Position numbers and translations under genes: made by a program. The notes beneath the pieces were generated by a model, which was not told the DNA's origin, did not search any database, and was given only the letters and a program-made list of their open reading frames with translations. Shown here piece after piece: positions 35,037 to 41,114 of a stretch of DNA of 41,114 nucleotides. The stretch lies in contig JAGVWL010000036.1 in assembly GCA_018304285.1 (NCBI GenBank), positions 1 to 41,114 of the forward strand, in the 5' to 3' direction. Source of the DNA: Microcaldota archaeon (lineage in GTDB: Archaea; Micrarchaeota; Micrarchaeia; Norongarragalinales; Norongarragalinaceae). Every line of letters starts with the position of its first letter. Positions within the stretch are counted from its first letter, which is position 1.

Positions 35037-36758
35037 TCACATTTTTTTCGGCACGGTGATGCCCAAGAGCGAAAGCCCGCTTTCAATCGCGTTTAGAGTC
35101 GCCGCGACGATTGCAAGGCGCTTTTGCCTTTCTGCGCCTTCGCTTTGCACGACCGGGCATTTCTCGTAGAATTCGCTGAACGCAGCCGAAAGCTTGAGCA
35201 AATAGTCGCAAAGCGCGTGCGGCTCGAAGTTTTCCGACACTCGCCTCGCAACGTCCGGATAAAGCGAAAGCATGAAAGAAACTTTCCTTTCCGCGTCGTT
35301 GAATTGCGTGTTTTTTGGAACCGAAGCTTTCGTATTCCCCCCTGCCTTGCGCAAAATGTTTTTCGCCCGAACCGCATTGTACTGCACGTACGCCCCCGTG
35401 TCCCCCTCGAAGCTCACGGCTTTCTCCGGATTGAACGTGATGTTTTTCGCGTTGCTCACGCGCAGGAAGCCGAATTTAATGCTTCCCACGCCTATCGTTT
35501 GCGCTATCCCCTTAATTTCCTTTTTGCCCATCGTTTCCCTGCCGCGGATTTGCGCGCTTGCACTTTCAATGGCGTCGTCAAGCAAATCCTCGAGAAAGAA
35601 GACGTTTCCCTTGCGCGAGGAAAGCTTTCCTCCCTCGAGATAAATCAAGCCGAATCCCACGTGCTTGAAGCGGTTCGTGTAATCGCGGCCCATGAGCTCC
35701 AGCATTTTGTAGACTTGCTTGAAGTGCATCAATTGGTCGCTTCCTGTCACGATTACGGATATTGCGGGGTTGTAAATCCTGAAGCGGCTGTCGGCGAGCG
35801 AAAGGTCGCGGGTTGAATAAAGCGTGGTGCCATTCGAGCGCAGGATTACGAGGTTGGGAATGCCGTACTCCTCCAAAAATGCGACGAGCTCGCCGTCCTT
35901 TTCGATTCGCGCTATGCCTTTCTCCTTCGCTTCCAACGCGAGCTTTTTTCCTTCGTTTACGAAGTCGCTGTCGAAAATCTCTTCTTCAAAACGCACTCCA
36001 AGCTTGGCGTAGTTTTCCTTGAACGGCTTGAGCGTGATTTTCCTGATTGTCTTGAGCTGCTTGAGCGTCGCCGCGTCCCCGTCCTCCATTTTTTCCAGGA
36101 TTGCGTGCACTTGCTTTTCAAGCTTTTCGTCTTTATCGATTTCGGCGTTTATCTTGATATAATAGTCAAGAAGCTGCTTTTCGTCTTTGATTGCGCCAAC
36201 CTTGTATTTCTTGAGGCCGAGCAAAAGCTTTGCGACTTGCGTTCCTGCCTCGCACAAGTAGTTAGACCTTATTACTTTGTAGCCGCGCTTTCGCAGACCC
36301 AGCGCTATCGCGTCGCCCAGTATTGTCGAGCGGATGTGCCCGACGTGCATGGGTTTTCCCATGTTCGGCGAAGAGAATTCGACGACCGCTTTTTTTCCCT
36401 TGCCTTCTTCGCCGCCTCCGAAGTCCTTGTCCAATGCTTCTTCTACAGACTGGGCGTGGTATCCGTCGTTGAGGAAAAAGTTGACGTAGCCGCCAACCGC
36501 CTCAACTTTTTCTGCGTATTGTTTACCACCTAAGCCATAGAACGCGTTTAGGTATTGGGTTATTTTTTCAGCAATTTCGTTAGGGTTTTTCTTTGCCTGC
36601 GAAGCTAGGGGAAAGCACGGGAATGACAAGTCGCCGAACTGCTTCGACACTTCCACTTTTGCGGGGAGGCTTGCTATGCCGTAAAGCTTTTTCACTGCGC
36701 TCGCGAGTTGCTTTTCGCATTCTTCGATGGCTTGGGCGAGCGCGAAACCTTTTTTCAT
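35037..36758 (-). CDS. argS: Arginyl-tRNA synthetase
   Basis: The product is 573 aa, class I. The N-terminal tRNA-D-loop domain is followed by VVEFSSPNMGKPMHVGHIRS with the HIGH-like HVGH, then SNYLCEAGTQVAKL, the GTTLYSTRDLSLA and TGSDQLMHFKQV segments, the KMSKS-equivalent KLSSRKGN, and a C-terminal helical domain with YNAVRAKNILRKA and the terminal LGITVPKKM. The class I motifs and the very C-terminal VPxxM are as expected for ArgRS. ATG 36758 is favoured: the minus-strand TATA box CAATTTAAG (36783-36791) is about 28 nt upstream; a TTG at 36782 lies in the promoter. Confidence 0.96.
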   Translation of the reverse strand: MKKGFALAQAIEECEKQLASAVKKLYGIASLPAKVEVSKQFGDLSFPCFPLASQAKKNPNEIAEKITQYLNAFYGLGGKQYAEKVEAVGGYVNFFLNDGYHAQSVEEALDKDFGGGEEGKGKKAVVEFSSPNMGKPMHVGHIRSTILGDAIALGLRKRGYKVIRSNYLCEAGTQVAKLLLGLKKYKVGAIKDEKQLLDYYIKINAEIDKDEKLEKQVHAILEKMEDGDAATLKQLKTIRKITLKPFKENYAKLGVRFEEEIFDSDFVNEGKKLALEAKEKGIARIEKDGELVAFLEEYGIPNLVILRSNGTTLYSTRDLSLADSRFRIYNPAISVIVTGSDQLMHFKQVYKMLELMGRDYTNRFKHVGFGLIYLEGGKLSSRKGNVFFLEDLLDDAIESASAQIRGRETMGKKEIKGIAQTIGVGSIKFGFLRVSNAKNITFNPEKAVSFEGDTGAYVQYNAVRAKNILRKAGGNTKASVPKNTQFNDAERKVSFMLSLYPDVARRVSENFEPHALCDYLLKLSAAFSEFYEKCPVVQSEGAERQKRLAIVAATLNAIESGLSLLGITVPKKM

Positions 36759-36782
36759 GGTTGAAATTATTCCCTCCCACAA

Positions 36783-36843
36783 CTTAAATTGATAACCCCG
36801 CAGCCTCTCGGAGAAAGTGGGCGGTGAATAGCTTATTTAAAGC
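36783..36843. promoter_or_regulatory. Divergent promoters of argS and the giant surface protein
   Basis: Minus-strand CAATTTAAG (36783-36791) serves argS, and plus-strand GCTTATTTAAAGC (36831-36843) serves the gene at 36874. Confidence 0.55.
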
Positions 36844-36873
36844 AAGGGAAACAAAAGGGTATTCGATATTCGC

Positions 36874-39800
36874 ATGGACGGCAATAAAAGCTCGGGGGAA
36901 GGCAAGACTTTCTTCGAAAGCGTTGAATCGTCTTACTATTCATTCTGCGATTCGCTGCAGGAAAAGGGAATAAAAATCTACGATTGGTTCGTAAACCCCT
37001 TGGAAGACCGCGGCATCCCCTCGTTTCCCGCCTTCGCCATAATCCTGCTGCTTTTGCTTCTTGGAGCGGGTTGGCTTGCTTTCGGCGGGGTTGCGACGCA
37101 AGCACAGGATTCTTACGAGTTGAGCGTGAGCGTTTCCAACGAGAAAGGCGGCGTTGACGGCGCAATGGTGTCGCTGTTCAAAGGCGGCTCTCTTGTTTCC
37201 AAAGAAAAAACCAAGGGTGGAATCGCGTTGTTCGAAAGCCTGGAGCAAGGCGAGTATTCGCTTGAAGTGCAAAAGGAAGGGTTCCAGAACGCCACGCAGA
37301 ACGTCCTGGTGCCGGACCAAAAGTATTTGGAAATAACGTTGAAAAGCGGCGCTTCGCCGCGCGTGCAGCCGAACGGCAAAACCACGCCGGAATCAGTCAC
37401 CTTCGCTAATATCGACTTTCCTTCAAGCGGAAACCTGGTGCTGCACGTTTTCGTCAACGGCCCCAACGGCGAGAGCCTGGACGCAGTGGCCACTATGTAT
37501 GATGCCCGCAACAACGTAAAACTAGGAACGATCCAAGTGAAAAACGGCTGGGCTACGTTCGAGGGCGTGGAAGAGGGAATGAGCGTTTATGCCGACGCGA
37601 GTGCGGAAGGTTTCGCCCCGTATTCCGGCTCGGCAAACGCCATTACGATTTCCAAAGACGGTATTAATTCCATCACAATAACGCTTTCGCGCTTGACCGG
37701 CGATTTTACCGAAACGCCCGTGAAAATAACCGACTTGCAGGACAATCCCCTTTCCGGAGTTTCAGTCCAGGTTTTCCCTGCCGGGTCCGCAACCCCGCTC
37801 ACGCTTTACAATTCCCTTACGGACTCGAAGGGGGTGTTAGTATTGCTTTTGGATTCGAAAAACGGTTCGCGTTACAAGCTTCTTGCCTCGAAAGCGGGCT
37901 TTGACGAGATGGAGAGCGATTTCTTCAAGGCCGGCGATCCTGTTGCACTGCGCTTGCACAAGCCGGGCGAATATACCGATGATGAGAAGGAGCGTTCGAG
38001 CACGGTCAATGCGCTGGTCACGCAAGACGGCGCGGCAGTAAAGAATGCGATTGTGGCGCTTTCGGGCGCCGGGCTCGTGACGCGCACGCGCAATACTGAC
38101 GCGCAAGGCAAGGCCAGCTTTTTCCTGTTCGGAAAGCGCGGGCAGGAAATTCTCGCTTCCGCTTCCAAAGGAAACCGTTTTGCGTCGCAAACGCTTTCGC
38201 TCGGGTCCGCCGAAGTTTCGGTCGAACTCAAGCTTGAAGCGCAGAAGGCAAGCGTTATCGTGAATGCGATTCGCTATTCCAGCCAGGAGCCTCTCGATGC
38301 TTCGTTCGAGGCGAGCGTCAACAACCAGCCTGTTTCATCTTGCGCCACCAACCTTGCGAACACCGAGTGCGAATTGGAAATTCCGATGGGCGTTACCGCG
38401 CAAATAACCGCGTCTGCGCAAGGCTTTGTTTCCGAAACGCACGACCTGGTAATCAACGCGCCGCAGTTGGCGAAAACTTTCTCGCTTGTTTCAGAATCAG
38501 AAGTCCAGTCTTCGCAAATAAAGGACTTTCGCGTTACGCTTGAGGCGAGCAACGAGCCCGTCGAGATAATGTATCCAGGCAAGCGTTATGAAGCGAAATT
38601 CACTTTGCTGGGCAAAACCGAGGCCGCAAGCGATTCTTTCGGATTTTACTTCTCGGTCGACCCTGCAAGGGCGGTAATAAAGAAATTCACTCCCCCTTCC
38701 GCGCCCCCGAAAACATTGGGTTCGCCTTCCTCTGCCTGCTCCCCAACGCAAGTGAATTACGCTAACGCAAACGCCGTGTGGGTGGACGTCACGTATGCCG
38801 GCTCTGCAAATCCTGTGAGCAAGAACGTGCGGATAGTTTTCGAAGTGAAGCCTTTGCGCGAAGGGGTTTTGGAAGAGCAAACGCTTTTGAAATACCGCAG
38901 CTTTCTGGTGCAGCAAGGAAAGTATTACCGCAACCCCTTGAATTCGAACGACGCGCCTGAAACGCGTTTCGAGCCGAAAACGCCTTTGGCGTCGGGATGC
39001 AATTCCCCGACAATCGACCGCGCTTATTCCGTGAATTCCATTGGCGTAACGTGTAGCGGCTTTGCGTGCATTCAAGTCGCGTTCACGCAGCAGGGCGCGC
39101 AAAGCGCGAAAGACAATTTCGTCGCCAACAAGGCCGGCGCCAATCCCGCTCCGGTAATAATGGCTTTCGAAATAACCATGCGCAAGGCGCAGTTGGAAGG
39201 CGAATTGGGAATGTCGTTCAGCGCGCCGGGCGGGTTTCTGGGCTTGCTTTCAGCCAAATATCCCGGAGAGCCGGACGCGCAAGGCACTCCTCCAGAATCC
39301 CCTGAAACGATATCATTCAACGGAACGCAGTCGGAATTTTCGGTTTCCCTGAGCCACTTGCGCTCGTACGCGAATTTCGACGTGGGCTTCGCTTTCGCAG
39401 GGCAAATCGCCCTCTCGCCTTTGGCTAAGACTGCGGAAGCAAGGCTGTTCCTGCAAATCGCTGACGCGCAGTCAGGCGTGAGGCATTACTCTTCTTATTC
39501 GGTTTCTCCCAACGAGTCTATCGGCGGCGGAGGGGGTGGAGTTTCGTTTGAGCATATTTCCCTATTGCCTCCTTCAAACGATTCTTGCGGTTCTGCGCCC
39601 GTAGTGGCTTACGATCCAGCCGAGCGAAACCAAATTTTGGTTAAAGCCAGGGCTGATGTGCAGGCGCAGTGCGGGACAATTGAAATGCGTTCTTCGCCCG
39701 TGTTTCCTGCAGACGCGATAAAAGTAAACGTGAATTCCGAGGAACGGCTTTTGGTCAACATTACCGAAGACGACGGTTCGAGCTGGTGCTTCGAATCGTG

Positions 39801-41114
39801 CCCGCTTGACGGGGAAGGGAAAGTCAACGAGGGAGCGTGCACGCGCGATTTCACCGCTTTCACGCGGACCGGAACGAGCGTTTTGCGCTATAATCCGGAG
39901 AAATACTCGCAATGCACCGCATTCCAAACTTTCGCCAACACCGTGAAGCCCGCGAAAGTAAAATTGCAGTTGGGCAGGGCAGGCAGCGAGTCGGCATCGC
40001 AAATAACAATAGACGTTTCGACGCTCGCCGCGTTCGACGCGCCTTCGCTTTTCATCGGCCCGATTTTCGCGCCCATAGAAGGAGGGGAAAGCACTGCACT
40101 CGCATACCCCCAGTTGTGGGCTGTGACGAATTTGAAGCAAATAGGCTCTCGGAGCATTGAATTGTATTTGGCCGAACCTTCGAACGTGCAGCAGCCCATA
40201 CAACGGCTTCCGCAAGTTTCTTTCGACGCGCCCGGGACAAAGACAATCGCGTTGAACCCCAAGCCGAAAAGCCTTGTGCTAGTAGCAAAGGAAAACGGGG
40301 AATTCGTTTTCGTGCAAGGCGATGCGGCGAAAAGCAAAATCTCCGGTTTGACCGAATACGCGCAGGAATTCACTTCCAAAACCGCTCTTGCCGGTTCTGC
40401 GACCGGCGATTTGCGCAGCTTGCTTTTGTCAAACACTGGTTTCAATCCGGATGTTGTAAAGGGAATTCTCGACAAGGCTGTTGCGAAAGCAAAGCAAAGC
40501 GCGTTCTGGAGGAGCGACGGGTCGGCTTGGTGCAAGCAAACGCCCGCGTGCTTGAACAACAAGTTCAAGCCGTTCGACGAATGCTGCCGTGCCACTCGCG
40601 AGGACTGGCTGAATGCGACCGTTTCCTTCGAGGAAACGACCGAGCAATGCGCGTTCGCGGACGAAACGCCTGCGAAATTCTGCAACAACCTCGGCTTCCC
40701 GCAGGAAAGCGGGAATTGGAATTCACAAACCGAATCCTGCTCTGCCCCCATAGATTTCGGCTCGCAATCCGCGCCGTACTGCACTCAGGCAGGCGAATTC
40801 AACCCTGCCACGCAAGAGTATTGCGACTCGCGTTGCGCGCCTAGGGAAACTGTGGTGGGCTACGATTCCGATGGAGCGCCGATCACGCAAATAACCGCCG
40901 GCGCGGAAATCGCTTACGGCGATTCTTACAGGGAATCGTTTGAAGCGACGGCGAACTCTTGCTCGGCAGCCGCTGCCGCAAACCAAGCTTCAATGTCCGA
41001 CTCTGGCTTCCAGGCGTGCAAGGCAAAAGGCTTTTTGTGCCCCGTTTTCACTAAAATCAAGAGTTCGGTGGACACGCCGTTGTGCGTGCCTTCAAACGCC
41101 GTCGATTCGAGCGG
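36874..41114 (+). CDS. Giant membrane-anchored surface protein with tandem beta-sandwich repeats (3' truncated)
   Basis: Open without a stop from ATG 36874 to the window end, at least 1413 residues. A cytoplasmic-looking N-terminus of 48 residues precedes one transmembrane helix (about 49-74, FPAFAIILLLLLLGAGWLAF), so the rest is outside. Residues about 85-490 contain at least five successive carboxypeptidase-regulatory/Cna-B-like sandwich units, each with a 'G.PV..A.V.L' strand, a turn 'T..+G.A.F' and 'Y.L.A...GF' (for example VDGAMVSLFKGG; LSGVSVQVFPAG; VKNAIVALSGAG). The later part is beta-rich with a Gly-rich stretch (SIGGGGGGVSF) and becomes Cys-rich after about residue 1200 (WCKQTPACLNNKF, ECCRATRED). 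It is likely a cell-surface or appendage protein. A TATA box lies about 38 nt upstream. Confidence 0.8.
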   Translation, partial: MDGNKSSGEGKTFFESVESSYYSFCDSLQEKGIKIYDWFVNPLEDRGIPSFPAFAIILLLLLLGAGWLAFGGVATQAQDSYELSVSVSNEKGGVDGAMVSLFKGGSLVSKEKTKGGIALFESLEQGEYSLEVQKEGFQNATQNVLVPDQKYLEITLKSGASPRVQPNGKTTPESVTFANIDFPSSGNLVLHVFVNGPNGESLDAVATMYDARNNVKLGTIQVKNGWATFEGVEEGMSVYADASAEGFAPYSGSANAITISKDGINSITITLSRLTGDFTETPVKITDLQDNPLSGVSVQVFPAGSATPLTLYNSLTDSKGVLVLLLDSKNGSRYKLLASKAGFDEMESDFFKAGDPVALRLHKPGEYTDDEKERSSTVNALVTQDGAAVKNAIVALSGAGLVTRTRNTDAQGKASFFLFGKRGQEILASASKGNRFASQTLSLGSAEVSVELKLEAQKASVIVNAIRYSSQEPLDASFEASVNNQPVSSCATNLANTECELEIPMGVTAQITASAQGFVSETHDLVINAPQLAKTFSLVSESEVQSSQIKDFRVTLEASNEPVEIMYPGKRYEAKFTLLGKTEAASDSFGFYFSVDPARAVIKKFTPPSAPPKTLGSPSSACSPTQVNYANANAVWVDVTYAGSANPVSKNVRIVFEVKPLREGVLEEQTLLKYRSFLVQQGKYYRNPLNSNDAPETRFEPKTPLASGCNSPTIDRAYSVNSIGVTCSGFACIQVAFTQQGAQSAKDNFVANKAGANPAPVIMAFEITMRKAQLEGELGMSFSAPGGFLGLLSAKYPGEPDAQGTPPESPETISFNGTQSEFSVSLSHLRSYANFDVGFAFAGQIALSPLAKTAEARLFLQIADAQSGVRHYSSYSVSPNESIGGGGGGVSFEHISLLPPSNDSCGSAPVVAYDPAERNQILVKARADVQAQCGTIEMRSSPVFPADAIKVNVNSEERLLVNITEDDGSSWCFESCPLDGEGKVNEGACTRDFTAFTRTGTSVLRYNPEKYSQCTAFQTFANTVKPAKVKLQLGRAGSESASQITIDVSTLAAFDAPSLFIGPIFAPIEGGESTALAYPQLWAVTNLKQIGSRSIELYLAEPSNVQQPIQRLPQVSFDAPGTKTIALNPKPKSLVLVAKENGEFVFVQGDAAKSKISGLTEYAQEFTSKTALAGSATGDLRSLLLSNTGFNPDVVKGILDKAVAKAKQSAFWRSDGSAWCKQTPACLNNKFKPFDECCRATREDWLNATVSFEETTEQCAFADETPAKFCNNLGFPQESGNWNSQTESCSAPIDFGSQSAPYCTQAGEFNPATQEYCDSRCAPRETVVGYDSDGAPITQITAGAEIAYGDSYRESFEATANSCSAAAAANQASMSDSGFQACKAKGFLCPVFTKIKSSVDTPLCVPSNAVDSS

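Noticed and set aside
37113..37514. Minus-strand frames under the giant protein (37113-40986)
   Set aside because: All are shadows of one continuous plus-strand frame that has no stop from 36874 to the window end and clear repeat structure.
1..41114. CRISPR arrays, insertion sequences, integrases or prophage genes
   Set aside because: No regular direct repeats with spacers, transposase or integrase motifs, or phage structural genes were seen on either strand.

Overview
The window is a gene-dense archaeal chromosome segment. Evidence for Archaea: a KH/metallo-beta-lactamase/beta-CASP RNase, archaeal proteasome beta, Alba, Sm-like protein, MCM, aIF5A, aIF2-beta, aIF1A, RIO1 kinase, Sec61-beta, archaeal triosephosphate isomerase, archaeal/eukaryotic-type ProRS, TATA boxes about 26 nt before leaderless starts, GGTG-type ribosome binding sites, and two tRNA genes with introns at position 37/38. 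The mixture of compact informational genes, many tiny ORFs and large secreted proteins suggests a DPANN lineage (Diapherotrites/Micrarchaeota-like); that placement is inference and cannot be settled from this sequence alone.

Layout. 1-2.9 kb: 3' end of proS, intron-containing tRNA-Gln, a 54-aa basic protein, Hsp20, PCMT, an unrecognised protein and three micro-ORFs, two of them twin zinc ribbons. 3-8 kb: an SMC gene whose Walker A loop is interrupted by a 545-aa LAGLIDADG intein. 8-12.3 kb: a P-loop NTPase with a possible 45-aa CxxC partner, proteasome beta, the aCPSF1-type RNase, an AK6/Fap7-like kinase and a 31-aa almost purely acidic ORF. 12.3-20.3 kb: a CYTH-like protein, two secreted proteins, an AbrB-type protein, Sec61-beta, two tandem membrane-anchored amidotransferase-like proteins and a minimal RNase-H-fold protein. 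20.4-25 kb: Alba, tRNA-Val, small proteins, a HIT protein, intron-containing tRNA-Ala, an Sm-like protein, and a tightly coupled operon tatD, NYN nuclease, unknown protein, minD. 25-33.4 kb: aIF5A, a frame-disrupted MCM helicase, a lipoprotein, a presenilin-like protease, aIF2-beta, aIF1A, a VapBC-type pair, RIO1, a small protein, TIM and a tiny membrane protein. 33.4-41.1 kb: a membrane protein, a PP2C-like phosphatase and ArgRS on the minus strand, then a giant membrane-anchored surface protein that runs off the window end.

The most notable observations are: (i) a family of three long perfect hairpins, each beside or inside a tRNA gene (1 nt before tRNA-Val, 1 nt after tRNA-Ala, and filling the tRNA-Ala intron), with paired base changes between copies; (ii) an MCM gene that changes frame exactly where a conserved AAA+ motif is missing, so that DNA has been lost rather than one base miscalled; (iii) the SMC Walker A intein; (iv) clusters of very small cysteine-rich or acidic ORFs; and (v) the overlapping MinD/NYN/TatD operon.

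There is no CRISPR array, rRNA, insertion sequence or integrase that I can support.
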